64,000 nucleotides of DNA from Oceanobacillus jordanicus (GTDB lineage Bacteria; Bacillota; Bacilli; Bacillales; Amphibacillaceae), in assembly GCF_022095695.1 (NCBI RefSeq), contig NZ_JAIFZM010000006.1, positions 62,001 to 126,000 on the forward strand. Reading direction: 5' to 3'. The notes under the pieces are model-generated. The model had not been told where the DNA came from. It saw only the letters and a list, made by a program, of their open reading frames with translations, and did no database searches. Made by a program: the position numbers and the translations under genes. Shown piece after piece: positions 8,916 to 18,233 of this stretch; position 1 is the stretch's first letter, and every line of letters begins with the position of its first letter.

Positions 8916-8964
8916 TTTACATAAACTTAACTAAAATGCGATAGATTATTACAAAGTGTTATGC
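8916..8964 (+). promoter_or_regulatory. Possible PhoP-type direct repeats upstream of the nuclease gene
   Basis: TTTACA (8916), TTAACT (8927), ATTACA (8948) and the weaker TTATGC (8959) are spaced 11, 21 and 11 bp apart, as in the TTAACA-like boxes of Bacillus PhoP. A possible -10 (CATAAT, 8991-8996) follows with a poor -35, which fits an activated promoter. This is inference from spacing only. Confidence 0.35.
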
Positions 8965-9019
8965 CATATTAGAAATGTGTCAACTTATTGCATAATACTA
9001 AATTTACTGGAGGGTCTTC

Positions 9020-12000
9020 ATGCAAAATCTGTTTAGGAAAAAGTCTTTCTCTGTTTTGCTCATCTTCACGTTAATTTTTACAAACTTTGTACCGATTATT
9101 AACGTTGCGGCAGCAGAGACAATCACAGATGATTTACTTATTTCAGAGTACGTAGAAGGTAGTTCTAATAATAAAGCTATTGAACTCTATAACGGTACAG
9201 GCGATGATGTTAATCTAGCGAACTATCAGCTTGCATTGTATAGTAATGGCAACGAAGAGGCTAACAGTACATTAGATTTAGAAGGAACGTTAGCAAATGG
9301 CGACGTTTATGTGATAGCACATAATAGTGCTGTAGCTGAAATTAGAGAAGTAGCAGATATCACTTCCTCTGTAACAGGCTTCAACGGGAATGATGCCATA
9401 GTACTTTCAAAAAGTGAGGAACAGATTGATATAGTTGGTGAAATTGGCAACGATGAAGAGTTCGGTGCGGATATGACGCTAGTACGTAATCAATCTATTA
9501 CATCACCATCTACTATATTTAATATGGAGGAATGGGAAAGATATGAACAAGACACTTTCTCTTCATTAGGAAGCCACATTGGAGGTGGAGAAAGTCCTGA
9601 AGAGCCACCAACAGATCCAGAAGACCCGCCAACAGACCCTGAAGTTCCACAAACAGTTTCCGTTGCAGATGCTAGAGGATTAAGTGATGGAACGCGAGTG
9701 GAAGTAGAAGGAGTTATTACAGTAAATTCTAATTCAGTTAGTAATGGCAACCAGTTTACTACATACATTCAAGATGAAACAGGCGGAATCAACATATTTA
9801 AATACGAACAAGGCGATTTAGAAGAATTGGAAAAAGGAACAAGAGTTAAAGTAATTGGGGAATTAGATACTTATAACGGTTTAAAGGAAGTTTTACCAGA
9901 TACAATTGATATCATTGCAGAAGGACAAGCAGTACCTAATGCACAGTCGCTTTCCATAAAAGAGCTTCAGGGTGATGCTGCAGAGGCTTTTGAAGGGGAA
10001 CTTGTTGAAGTGAATGGTTATATCTCATCCATACCAGGTTCTCCAGCGGGTGGCGGGTACAATATTTCGTTTATAGACGAGGATTTGAATTCAACTACAT
10101 TGCGCGTAATGGAGAATGCTCTAGATGTCTCGCAGATAGAAGAAGGCAAATGGTATGACGTTACTGCGATTGTGAGTCAATACAATAGCTACCAGCTTAT
10201 CCCAACAGAACAAGATGATTTCGTATTAGCGGAGAACCAGCCTGAGCCTCCTTCTGCAGCTGGAGAGTATGAGGCAACAGTAGATTATGTTACGGATGGA
10301 GATACAATTCGTATTAATGAGACGGTTCTTGGTGGGGACAGAGTGCGATTTTTAAATATGGATACACCAGAAACATATGCCGCTCATAATAATGATCCAG
10401 ATCGTAATGAAATTAATGAGAACCAAAAGAAACATGGGGATGCAGCAACAGCATTCATGAAGACATTAATTGAGCCTGGCGATACGGTTACAATTAAAGT
10501 CGGTGAAGAAGCAACAGATGATTACGGACGTTTGCTTGCAGAGGTTATCACAGAAGATGGTACGAATGTTAATCTTAAAATGGTGGAAGAAGGCTACGCA
10601 TCTACTTACTTTATCCCACCATTTAATGAAGAAGCATACCCAATATACCAGAATGCGGTAAAAGAAGCGAAGGATGCAGGATTAGGTATTTGGAATCCAG
10701 AGGATCCATTACTTGAGCTTCCGTTTGCCTTCCGTGCTAATGATGACGAAAAGGGTTTTCTAAGATATGTAGGGAACTCAAATACAGATAAGTACGTCGT
10801 GCCAGAAAAGTGGGCTGATGTCCCTGTTGAATACCGTGTATTCTTCTCAAGTGAAGCAGAAGCGGAGTCCTATGGCTATACGCCTGCTGGAGAAGAAGAA
10901 CCGAATGAAGATAATCTACACGTGCAATTGTTAAGCATGAATGACCTTCACGGAAAAATAGACCAGCAGTACGAGCTAGACCCAGATGGGGATGGCATAT
11001 TTAATATGTATGGAAGAATGGATTACACTGCAGCAGCTATGAAAGAACGTGCGCAAGAAAATCCAAATACACTGTTAGTACATGCAGGAGATATGATTGG
11101 TGGAAGCTCACCTGTTTCTGGTTTGCTACAGGATGAACCAACCGTGGAAATTATGGAAGAAATGGGATTTGATGTAGGGACGGTTGGGAACCACGAATTT
11201 GACGAAGGTACAGACGAGCTACTTCGAATGGTAAATGGTGGAGAACATCCGGAAGGGCTCGGTACTGAAGGGTATGATGGGATGAATTTCCCAAACCTTT
11301 GTGCAAACTGTGTCTATAAGGACGGTGGAGAGACAGTACTGGACCCTTACTATATTGAAGAAGTAGATGGTGAGCAAATTGGTTTCATCGGTGTAAATAC
11401 ACAAGCATCGGCAGATATGGTAATGCCGGCTGGAATTCAGGATATTGAATTTACGGATGAAGCAACTGCAGTAGATAACGCGGTAGCAGATCTCCAGGCA
11501 GAAGGGGTAGAAGCAATTGTCGTATTAGCACATATTCCTGCAGATCAGGATGGTGATGGTGCCTCAGGTGAAGCGGCAGATCTGGCAAGGGAAGTAGATG
11601 ACGCAGTTGATGTTATCTTTGCTGCACATAACCATCAAGTAGTAGATGGTGTTGTAGATGATAAACTAATTGTTCAAGCTTCCGAATATGGAAAGGCATT
11701 TGCAGATGTTGAGTTGGAGATTGATCGCTCGACAGGTGACATTGTCGAGAAAGAAGCAGAAGTTGTCTTTGTAAATCAGGATAACTATACTCCAGATCCA
11801 GCTGTAACGGCTATCTTAGACAAATATAGTGAGCAAATTGCACCGATCATGGGAGAAGTGATTGGTTATAATGCAACCGACCTTACAGGTGATTATACAA
11901 ATGATGGGGACCATGGGTTAGGGAATTTAATCGCGGATGGGATGAATGCTGCAATGGAGAGTGATTTTGCCATGATGAATGGTGGAGGAATTCGTGATGA

Positions 12001-12718
12001 TTTACTAGCAGGTGAAGTGACTTGGGGAGACTTATACAACATTCAGCCTTTTGGTAACACACTTATGACGTTAGAAATAAAGGGCGCTGATTTGGCTCCA
12101 ATCATTCAAGCACAACTTTCGCCAGAATACGGTCCAGATTATAGTATTAGTGGTTTCCATTACACATGGGATCAAGAAACAAATAAAGTGGTTGATGTAA
12201 CATACCCGGACGGTTCAGAAATTGACCCGGAGGAAACATTTACGCTTACAGTAAATAATTATATGGGTACATCATTGAGTGATAAGCACCGTCCGATTAG
12301 TGAGCTAGGACAAAGCCCAGTTATGGGGCCAACAGACCTAGATGCAACGGTTGATTTTGTTCGTAGTTTAGAAAGCACGAAAGAAAATCCATTTGAATAT
12401 AAGGCAGAGGGCAGAATTTCTCTAGCCACAGATAATCCAGGTGAAGAAGATCCGAATGAGGATCCTCAAACACCAGGTGATGATGCGAATGATGACTCGA
12501 ATGACAATCAAGAAAACGGTGATGGTACAAATACCCCAGGAAATGATTCAGGCAAGACGCCTCCTGGAAACGATAGTAGCAAGGGTGGAAGTCTTCTTCC
12601 TCAAACAGCAACAGATATTTACAATTACTTGATTGCTGGACTAGTTCTACTAGTAATGGGTGCGAGTTCTGGTTTAGTCGTTTATATTAGGAAAAGAAAT
12701 TTGTTGAAAGAAAGCTAA
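9020..12718 (+). CDS. yhcR: YhcR-type cell-wall-anchored nuclease / 5'-nucleotidase
   Basis: Large secreted multidomain enzyme (1232 aa) that degrades nucleic acids and dephosphorylates the nucleotides released outside the cell. Visible in order: signal peptide (1-34, cut near AAA-ET); lamin-tail-like domain (about 38-165); a PPTDPE-type linker; OB-like YhcR domains (about 214-405); staphylococcal-nuclease domain (about 416-575, with DGDTIR and RVRFLNMDTPET); metallophosphatase (about 640-850, SMNDLHGK, HAGDMIGG, GNHEFDEG); 5'-nucleotidase C-terminal domain (NGGGIRDD); an Asp/Asn/Pro linker; and an LPQTA sorting motif (about 1193) with a membrane segment and KRK tail. B. subtilis YhcR has the same architecture. 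No sortase gene is adjacent here. Confidence 0.93.
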   Translation: MQNLFRKKSFSVLLIFTLIFTNFVPIINVAAAETITDDLLISEYVEGSSNNKAIELYNGTGDDVNLANYQLALYSNGNEEANSTLDLEGTLANGDVYVIAHNSAVAEIREVADITSSVTGFNGNDAIVLSKSEEQIDIVGEIGNDEEFGADMTLVRNQSITSPSTIFNMEEWERYEQDTFSSLGSHIGGGESPEEPPTDPEDPPTDPEVPQTVSVADARGLSDGTRVEVEGVITVNSNSVSNGNQFTTYIQDETGGINIFKYEQGDLEELEKGTRVKVIGELDTYNGLKEVLPDTIDIIAEGQAVPNAQSLSIKELQGDAAEAFEGELVEVNGYISSIPGSPAGGGYNISFIDEDLNSTTLRVMENALDVSQIEEGKWYDVTAIVSQYNSYQLIPTEQDDFVLAENQPEPPSAAGEYEATVDYVTDGDTIRINETVLGGDRVRFLNMDTPETYAAHNNDPDRNEINENQKKHGDAATAFMKTLIEPGDTVTIKVGEEATDDYGRLLAEVITEDGTNVNLKMVEEGYASTYFIPPFNEEAYPIYQNAVKEAKDAGLGIWNPEDPLLELPFAFRANDDEKGFLRYVGNSNTDKYVVPEKWADVPVEYRVFFSSEAEAESYGYTPAGEEEPNEDNLHVQLLSMNDLHGKIDQQYELDPDGDGIFNMYGRMDYTAAAMKERAQENPNTLLVHAGDMIGGSSPVSGLLQDEPTVEIMEEMGFDVGTVGNHEFDEGTDELLRMVNGGEHPEGLGTEGYDGMNFPNLCANCVYKDGGETVLDPYYIEEVDGEQIGFIGVNTQASADMVMPAGIQDIEFTDEATAVDNAVADLQAEGVEAIVVLAHIPADQDGDGASGEAADLAREVDDAVDVIFAAHNHQVVDGVVDDKLIVQASEYGKAFADVELEIDRSTGDIVEKEAEVVFVNQDNYTPDPAVTAILDKYSEQIAPIMGEVIGYNATDLTGDYTNDGDHGLGNLIADGMNAAMESDFAMMNGGGIRDDLLAGEVTWGDLYNIQPFGNTLMTLEIKGADLAPIIQAQLSPEYGPDYSISGFHYTWDQETNKVVDVTYPDGSEIDPEETFTLTVNNYMGTSLSDKHRPISELGQSPVMGPTDLDATVDFVRSLESTKENPFEYKAEGRISLATDNPGEEDPNEDPQTPGDDANDDSNDNQENGDGTNTPGNDSGKTPPGNDSSKGGSLLPQTATDIYNYLIAGLVLLVMGASSGLVVYIRKRNLLKES

Positions 12719-12749
12719 AGCTAAAGCTAAAGATTACGATGACAACAAC

Positions 12750-12784
12750 CGATAGAGGCTCTTGATTTTGAGAGTCTCTATTTT
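12750..12784 (+). terminator. Terminator after yhcR
   Basis: GATAGAGGCTCT and AGAGTCTCTATTTT form a hairpin with a short U tract 35 bp past the stop. Confidence 0.7.
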
Positions 12785-12885
12785 GGTATTTTTTGACGTT
12801 TGACGTATGACCACTAGAGGAGTAAGATAGTTTTTGTCTTAAACAATAATTATCAGTTTATTCTAAAATAGAGGAGAATTTCATC

Positions 12886-14379
12886 ATGAAAAAACTTAGT
12901 AAGGAACAAATCGTCCAAAGTGTTCCTCAACGGGGATTTTTTGGACAACCTAAAGGGCTATTCACCCTTTTCTTTACAGAATTCTGGGAACGTTTCTCTT
13001 ATTATGGGATGCGGGCACTGCTATTATTTTATATGTATACCGAAATTGCTGATGGAGGGCTGGGCATAGATGATGGCACAGCAAAATCTATTATGGCCAT
13101 CTACGGTTCTCTTGTATACATGTCAGGGATTATTGGTGGATGGATTGCAGATAGGTTGCTTGGTACGCAACGTACTGTGTTTTATGGTGGTGTACTTATT
13201 ATGGCAGGGCATATTGTACTTGCGCTTCCAGCTGGTACGACAGCCTTATTCATCTCCATGTTCCTTATCGTTATTGGTACGGGATTACTAAAACCAAATG
13301 TTTCGAATATTGTGGGAGATATGTACAGCCCGCAAGATGTACGCCGTGATTCTGGATTTAGTATCTTCTACATGGGTATTAACATGGGTGGACTTCTTGC
13401 ACCGCTTATTGTCGGAACAATCGGTCAAGAATACAACTATCACCTAGGGTTCGGGTTAGCAGCAATCGGAATGCTAGTAGGTTTGATTGTTTACATGGCT
13501 ACACGCAAGAAATATCTTGGACTTGCAGGAACTTATGTACCAAATCCATTAGGAGCAGGTGAAAAGAAAAAGGTATTTACCCGAATTGGTTTAAGTGCCG
13601 TGGTTATTGTGATTTTAGCGGCCATTACTATTCCAGCAGGTATCTTAACGATTAACCGGTTCACTTATCTTGTTAGTATTTTAGGTATTCTAATACCAAC
13701 AGCCTACTTTATTGTGATGTACCGTAGTCCAAAAACAAATGCGGATGAAAAATCAAGAATCCTTGCTTACATTCCATTGTTTATTGCAGCGATCATGTTT
13801 TGGGCTATTCAAGAACAAGGTTCCATTATCCTTGCAGAGTATGCAGATAAACGAACAGAACTAAGTTTGTTTGGATTTGAATTGCAATCATCTTGGTTCC
13901 AGTCACTGAATCCGCTATTCATCGTGGTGCTTGCCCCGATTTTTGCAAATATATGGGTGAAAATGGGTGAAAGACAGCCAACGACTACCAAGAAATTTTC
14001 TTTTGGTTTATTGTTTGCAGGTCTATCTTTCCTTGTGATGATTTTCCCAGCAGCTATGAACGGAACAGACACATTAGTAAATCCTATTTGGCTAGTACTC
14101 AGCTTCTTGCTTGTTGTAATTGGGGAGCTATGTCTGTCACCTGTTGGCCTGTCAGCTACAACAAAACTAGCGCCTGAAGCATTTTCAGCACAAACAATGA
14201 GTCTTTGGTTCCTTTCCAACGCCTCAGCGCAAGCTATAAATGCACAGATTGTGAAATTGTATAAACCAGAGACAGAAATAGTCTATTTTGGTGTCATCGG
14301 TGGTGTTGCAATTCTTCTAGGACTGCTACTATTTATGGCATCTCCAAGAATTCAACGATTTATGAAAGGTGTTCGCTAA
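12886..14379 (+). CDS. Proton-dependent oligopeptide (POT/PTR2) transporter, DtpT-like
   Basis: Proton-coupled di/tripeptide importer of 497 aa with about 14 hydrophobic segments. The family motif ExxERFxYY is visible as EFWERFSYY (32-40), as is the PTR2 block FSIFYMGINMGGLLAP. The ribosome site GAGGAGAA precedes ATG 12886. The gene is monocistronic. It suits a cell that also carries several peptidases nearby (prolyl oligopeptidase, M42, PepT). Confidence 0.93.
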   Translation: MKKLSKEQIVQSVPQRGFFGQPKGLFTLFFTEFWERFSYYGMRALLLFYMYTEIADGGLGIDDGTAKSIMAIYGSLVYMSGIIGGWIADRLLGTQRTVFYGGVLIMAGHIVLALPAGTTALFISMFLIVIGTGLLKPNVSNIVGDMYSPQDVRRDSGFSIFYMGINMGGLLAPLIVGTIGQEYNYHLGFGLAAIGMLVGLIVYMATRKKYLGLAGTYVPNPLGAGEKKKVFTRIGLSAVVIVILAAITIPAGILTINRFTYLVSILGILIPTAYFIVMYRSPKTNADEKSRILAYIPLFIAAIMFWAIQEQGSIILAEYADKRTELSLFGFELQSSWFQSLNPLFIVVLAPIFANIWVKMGERQPTTTKKFSFGLLFAGLSFLVMIFPAAMNGTDTLVNPIWLVLSFLLVVIGELCLSPVGLSATTKLAPEAFSAQTMSLWFLSNASAQAINAQIVKLYKPETEIVYFGVIGGVAILLGLLLFMASPRIQRFMKGVR

Positions 14380-14532
14380 TAAAGTGAAACTTCAATTAGT
14401 GGGGGTTTTCATTCTTCCCTCACTGATTGTTAGTTGAACGAATCGGGGTGTTAACGGCCGTTTACTCTCACTTAAACATCACGGTTTCACCTCATGTTTT
14501 GAAGTGGGAGCCTTACGGACGGTTACTCCGGG
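14380..14532 (-). repeat. Structured ~150-bp intergenic repeat, family A copy 1
   Basis: On the minus strand this copy aligns along its whole length with 56779-56933 and 63114-63266. Shared blocks include CTCCCACTTCAAAACATGAG, CACCCCGATTCGTTCAAC and TAACAATCAGTG, with the element ending GAAGTTTCACTTTAT. Two stem pairs are visible: CGTCCGT with ACGG(A/C)CG, and ATCAGTGGG with CCCACT(G/A)AT. The plus-strand copy begins one base after the POT transporter stop codon. Confidence 0.8.
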
Positions 14533-14550
14533 ATTAAATAGAAAATGATG

Positions 14551-14582
14551 ATCCAGCAGGTATTCACCTGCTGGGTTTTTTC
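14551..14582 (+). terminator. Intrinsic terminator
   Basis: CCAGCAGGT and ACCTGCTGG arms (14553-14574) followed by TTTTTT. It lies beyond repeat copy 1 and would end read-through from the POT transporter gene. Confidence 0.8.
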
Positions 14583-14690
14583 CTGTTTACAACGGAGAGG
14601 GGAAACGATATAGTTTTGTTAGACTATAGAAATAAATAAAGGGAGGTCGTCTCATTATCCTTTCTATAACAAAAAGGGGTGAGTCTTACG

Positions 14691-14954
14691 ATGAAAAAAG
14701 AACATGTTAAGATCGCGAACCGCGAAGCATGGATTGGGGTAGGATTAGTTATATTTAATTTCGTCTGGTGGTTTGCATTTGCTTATGGATTTGGAAGTAA
14801 GGACCCACAAGATTATACATACGTGTTAGGTTTGCCGGCATGGTTTTTTTATAGCTGTGTTTTAGGATTTATCGTCATGGCAATATTGGTGACGATTGTT
14901 GTGAAAAAGTTTTTTGTTGCTATTCCATTTGATGAGGAGATGGAAGAAAAATGA
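14691..14954 (+). CDS. yhdT: YhdT/DUF997 family membrane protein
   Basis: 87-residue protein with two membrane segments of the family usually encoded immediately before the sodium/pantothenate symporter. ATG 14691 is chosen because AGGGGTG lies 9 bases upstream; the frame extends to GTG 14679 without a better site. Its stop overlaps the panF start (ATGA). It is presumed to be an accessory or assembly partner of PanF, but its function is unknown. Confidence 0.85.
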   Translation: MKKEHVKIANREAWIGVGLVIFNFVWWFAFAYGFGSKDPQDYTYVLGLPAWFFYSCVLGFIVMAILVTIVVKKFFVAIPFDEEMEEK

Positions 14955-16378
14955 ATTGGGAATCTCTAATACCTTTAATCCTCTTTTTGATAATCATTTT
15001 TTGTGTAGGAATATGGTCTGGCGGATACTTGAAAAAATCTACTAGTTTTGCACAGGATTATTTTCTCGGAGGCAGGAGTCTCGGTGGATTTGTACTCGCT
15101 ATGACAATGACAGCTACTTACGGAAGTGCAAGTAGTTTCATTGGAGGGCCCGGGACTGCATACAACCAAGGTCTGGGGTGGGTTTTGTTAGCCATGTCGC
15201 AAGTGGCAACAGGTTATTTTGTACTAATGGTGCTCGGGAAGAAGTTTGCTATTGTTACACGTCGCTACAATGCTTTAACAATGGTAGATTTCCTAAAGGA
15301 GAGATACCGGTCAAAATGGGTTGTCATCCTATCTGCAGTCAGTATTATCGTTTTCCTATTCTCGGCAATGGCAGCACAGTGGATCGGTGGCGCTAGATTA
15401 ATAGAATCACTTATTGGAATTGAATATACCACCGCATTGTTCATATTTGCTGTTTCTGTACTAATTTACGTTACAGTAGGGGGCTTTCGAGCTGTCGCCT
15501 TAACCGACGCAATTCAAGGTAGTGTCATGTTTGTCGGTACGTTAATATTGCTTGTAGCCGTAATAATTGCTGGGGGAGGTATTCCAGCAATTATTGCAGA
15601 TTTAACAGCAGAGAACCCTAATCTGATCACTCCATTTGGGGCGGAAGGCACGCTTACACCGACTTATGTATCGTCCTTTTGGATACTAGTTGGGGTTGGA
15701 GTGGTTGCCTTGCCGCAAATTGCAATTAGAGCAATGTCCTATAAAAGCTCTCAATCTATGCACAGAGCTATCATTATAGGGACTATTGTGGTAGGTGTTA
15801 TCATGTTGAACATGCATTTAATTGGTGTGTTCGCCCGACCTATTTTACCGGGGATTGAAGTGGGTGACCGTGTGATGCCTCTAATTGCGCTTGAAGTGAT
15901 GCCAAATTGGCTAGCGGGGATCGTATTGGCTGCACCAATGGCAGCTATTATGTCGACAGTAGATTCCTTGCTATTGCTTGTTAGTTCAACAATAGTTAAG
16001 GATGTATATTTAAACTATGTGGAACCAAAAGCCTCCGATATGCGCGTTAAACGCCTAAGTATAGCAGTTACGGCGCTTCTTGGTGCCGTCGTATTCATCA
16101 TGGCACTCAACCCACCTGATTTAATTATCTGGTTAAATTTATTTGCCTTTGGTGGATTAGAAGCAGCCTTTATATGGCCAATTGTTCTAGGATTATACTG
16201 GGAGAAGGGGAATAAGTATGGTGCATTAAGTTCAATGATAGCTGGTGTAGGATTATACATTTTATCCGATTCCTTCTTCCCACAGCCTTTTGGATTACAT
16301 TCAGTGGTAATGCCAATTGTTGTATCCTTCTTTGTCTATATTGCTACAAGCCTTGCAACACAAAAGAAAGTCGTTTGA
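14951..16378 (+). CDS. panF: Sodium/pantothenate symporter PanF
   Basis: Sodium:solute symporter (SSF) family member of 475 aa with 12-13 membrane segments that imports pantothenate for CoA synthesis. Early glycine-rich motifs (GGRSLGGFVLAMT, YGSASSFIGGPG) and AAPMAAIMSTVDS in the sodium-site region are visible. Linkage to yhdT by a four-base overlap supports PanF over other SSF symporters. Confidence 0.92.
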   Translation: MNWESLIPLILFLIIIFCVGIWSGGYLKKSTSFAQDYFLGGRSLGGFVLAMTMTATYGSASSFIGGPGTAYNQGLGWVLLAMSQVATGYFVLMVLGKKFAIVTRRYNALTMVDFLKERYRSKWVVILSAVSIIVFLFSAMAAQWIGGARLIESLIGIEYTTALFIFAVSVLIYVTVGGFRAVALTDAIQGSVMFVGTLILLVAVIIAGGGIPAIIADLTAENPNLITPFGAEGTLTPTYVSSFWILVGVGVVALPQIAIRAMSYKSSQSMHRAIIIGTIVVGVIMLNMHLIGVFARPILPGIEVGDRVMPLIALEVMPNWLAGIVLAAPMAAIMSTVDSLLLLVSSTIVKDVYLNYVEPKASDMRVKRLSIAVTALLGAVVFIMALNPPDLIIWLNLFAFGGLEAAFIWPIVLGLYWEKGNKYGALSSMIAGVGLYILSDSFFPQPFGLHSVVMPIVVSFFVYIATSLATQKKVV

Positions 16379-16386
16379 TAAGAGGT

Positions 16387-16415
16387 CCTGTCATACCAAG
16401 TGGCAGGGCTTTTTT
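16387..16415 (+). terminator. Terminator after panF
   Basis: CCTGTCA and TGGCAGG arms (16387-16407) followed by CTTTTTT, nine bases after the panF stop. Confidence 0.85.
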
Positions 16416-16420
16416 ATTTT

Positions 16421-16657
16421 TTCTAGCTTCAGCTCCCAGAGACTAGCGGGACTTCCTTCACCTCCGTACAATAAGTCAACATCTGCTCTAAAGGGAAGGA
16501 GGGTCGACTAAAACCGACCTTGTCGGCCAACGTCGACATACCCCTGTTGCAGGGGCATGTTTCCTTGATCTCCTACGGCTCTGTCCAAAAGGTCTTCGGT
16601 GGGACGAGTAATCGCAGTCCCAGTCCGTACGTCTCTAAACGGACGCTTACGCTTTTA
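16421..16657 (+). repeat. Long intergenic repeat, family B copy 1
   Basis: Shares the ordered blocks TCTAGCTTCAGCTCCCAG, GGTCGACTAAAAC, CGGCCAACG(T/C)CGACATA, CCCCT-TTGCAGGGGCATG and TTTCTAAACGG(A/G)CG with 17818-18135. CATACCCCTGTTGCAGGGGCATG-like sequence forms a strong hairpin. Elements starting CCAGCTCCAGC are common between genes in Bacillaceae. No credible ORF lies in it. Confidence 0.7.
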
Positions 16658-16730
16658 TTCTTTCTAAACATGAAGTAAATCGTTATAATGTAAATAATTC
16701 GATTGTTTGGAAAATAAGGAGTGTGCAAAG

Positions 16731-17792
16731 TTGGAAAAATTGTTAAGAAGGTTAACAGAATTAAGTGGACCATGTGGCCACGAACAAAATGTAGCTTATT
16801 ATATAAAGGATTATGTAAAAGGTAAAGCTGATCACGTCGAAATAGACGGGTTAGGAAATGTTATCGTTCGAAAAAATGGAACAAAGCTCGGACCTAAGGT
16901 GCTACTTACTGCACATATGGATGAGGTAGGATTTATTGTTAAGAAGATTGAAGAGAATGGATTTCTGCGCTTCGAAAAACTGGGTGGTCATGATGATCGT
17001 ATCCTACTTGCGCAAGAAGTAAAAGTGTTGGGAAGAGATAATGAAATTGATGGGGTTATTGGAACTTTATCTGCTCATTTTGTGAAGTTTGAAGACCCGA
17101 CAAAAGTAAGACGTCATGCGCAATTATACATAGACATTGGAGCACGTTCCAAGCAAGAAGCTATTGATATGGGCGTTGAGGTAGGTACACCTGTTACATA
17201 TGCTCCTAACTTGAAAATGGTGGGACCAGAATCTCATAAACTGGTTCGTGGTAAATCATTGGATGATAGATCAGGTTGTGCGGTGCTGTTATCCATACTT
17301 AATGATCTACAGGACGAAGAATTTGCTGGGGAAGTGACATTTCTTTTTACTGTTCAAGAAGAGGTAGGATTGCGTGGAGCCCAGGCAGCAATCAATAAGC
17401 TGGAGGTGGATGCTGCCATTGCCATTGATACTACTGCTGTCAGTGATACACCTGAAGATATAATGGATCAAAGCTTAAAGTTAGGAGCAGGCACTGGGAT
17501 TAAGGTAATGGATTTTAGTCTAATCGTGCAGCGTACCATGAAGGAAAAATTGCTTGAACTTGCAAAGAAACATGCTATCGCTTATCAATTAGAGGTTTTT
17601 CCTGGTATTGGAACAGATGGGGGCGCCATTGCGTTGGCGGATAAAGGAATTCCAACAGGGGTGCTTTCCATTCCGTCTAGGTATACACACTCGCCTGTGG
17701 AAGTTGTTAGCATGCAAGATCTTGAAGCTACAAAGGATCTAGCTAAAGCATTTCTTATGCAACTTGATGAAAACACTACCTTTGAATTCTAG
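16731..17792 (+). CDS. M42 family metallopeptidase (glutamyl/leucyl aminopeptidase-like)
   Basis: Cytosolic two-metal aminopeptidase of 353 aa, usually a tetrahedral dodecamer that degrades short peptides. Metal and catalytic motifs are visible: TAHMDEVGF, KSLDDRSGC, VQEEVGLRG, AIDTT, and the C-terminal GTDGGAI and RYTHSPVE. The start is TTG 16731 with AAGGAGTG 7 bases upstream; an earlier TTG at 16707 lacks a ribosome site. The gene sits between two family B repeats, so it is its own transcription unit. Confidence 0.92.
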   Translation: MEKLLRRLTELSGPCGHEQNVAYYIKDYVKGKADHVEIDGLGNVIVRKNGTKLGPKVLLTAHMDEVGFIVKKIEENGFLRFEKLGGHDDRILLAQEVKVLGRDNEIDGVIGTLSAHFVKFEDPTKVRRHAQLYIDIGARSKQEAIDMGVEVGTPVTYAPNLKMVGPESHKLVRGKSLDDRSGCAVLLSILNDLQDEEFAGEVTFLFTVQEEVGLRGAQAAINKLEVDAAIAIDTTAVSDTPEDIMDQSLKLGAGTGIKVMDFSLIVQRTMKEKLLELAKKHAIAYQLEVFPGIGTDGGAIALADKGIPTGVLSIPSRYTHSPVEVVSMQDLEATKDLAKAFLMQLDENTTFEF

Positions 17793-17817
17793 ATTGCTAC
17801 CTTTTTTACTAGTAAAG

Positions 17818-18135
17818 AAAGTATAAAATTTTGTCTTCATAATGTTCGATGGCAGAAATGGCCACGTCCAGCTCCAGCACCCAGAAACTAGGCGACTTCA
17901 CGAAATCGCCCTACGATAAAGAAGACTTGCCGATTGGTTTTAACCAGAGGCTTAGTCGCACTTATACCCGGAGGGTGAAAGTCATCATCGGTTGGGTAAA
18001 TAGAGGTAGGTCGACTAAAAACGTCCTTGCCGGCCAACGCCGACATACCCCTTTTTGCAGGGGCATGATTCCTTTATCTCAGTTGATTCGTTCCACTCGC
18101 TACGTTTCTAAACGGGCGTTTGCGCTTTTGTTCAA
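17818..18135 (+). repeat. Long intergenic repeat, family B copy 2
   Basis: Second, longer copy in the same orientation as 16421-16657, with CGTCCAGCTCCAGC and the GTCGACTAAAA/CCCCTTTTTGCAGGGG blocks. It is preceded by GAAAGTATAAAATTTT, which also opens family C repeats, so the two families may share an end. A 97-codon frame crosses it but has no ribosome site and follows repeat sequence. Confidence 0.7.
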
Positions 18136-18136
18136 A

Positions 18137-18195
18137 AAATAGCCGTTTGATCATGCGAATTTAATATAAATAAATTCGAGATCAGCCGGCTATTT
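18137..18195. terminator. Bidirectional terminator after acetoacetyl-CoA synthetase
   Basis: AAATAGCCGTTTGATC (18137-18152) pairs with GATCAGCCGGCTATTTT, with an inner GCGAATTT/AAATTCG stem and U tracts on both sides. Confidence 0.8.
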
Positions 18196-18233
18196 TGCTT
18201 TCCATGGAAATTAATAGTGCAATTTATATTCTC

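Noticed and set aside
12714-12731. CTAAAG triplicate at the end of the nuclease gene
   Set aside because: A three-unit hexamer repeat is too short to call a repeat locus; it only spans the stop codon.
17849-18142. 97-codon plus-strand frame after the M42 gene
   Set aside because: It lies entirely in repeat family B, has no ribosome site, and its composition is not protein-like.
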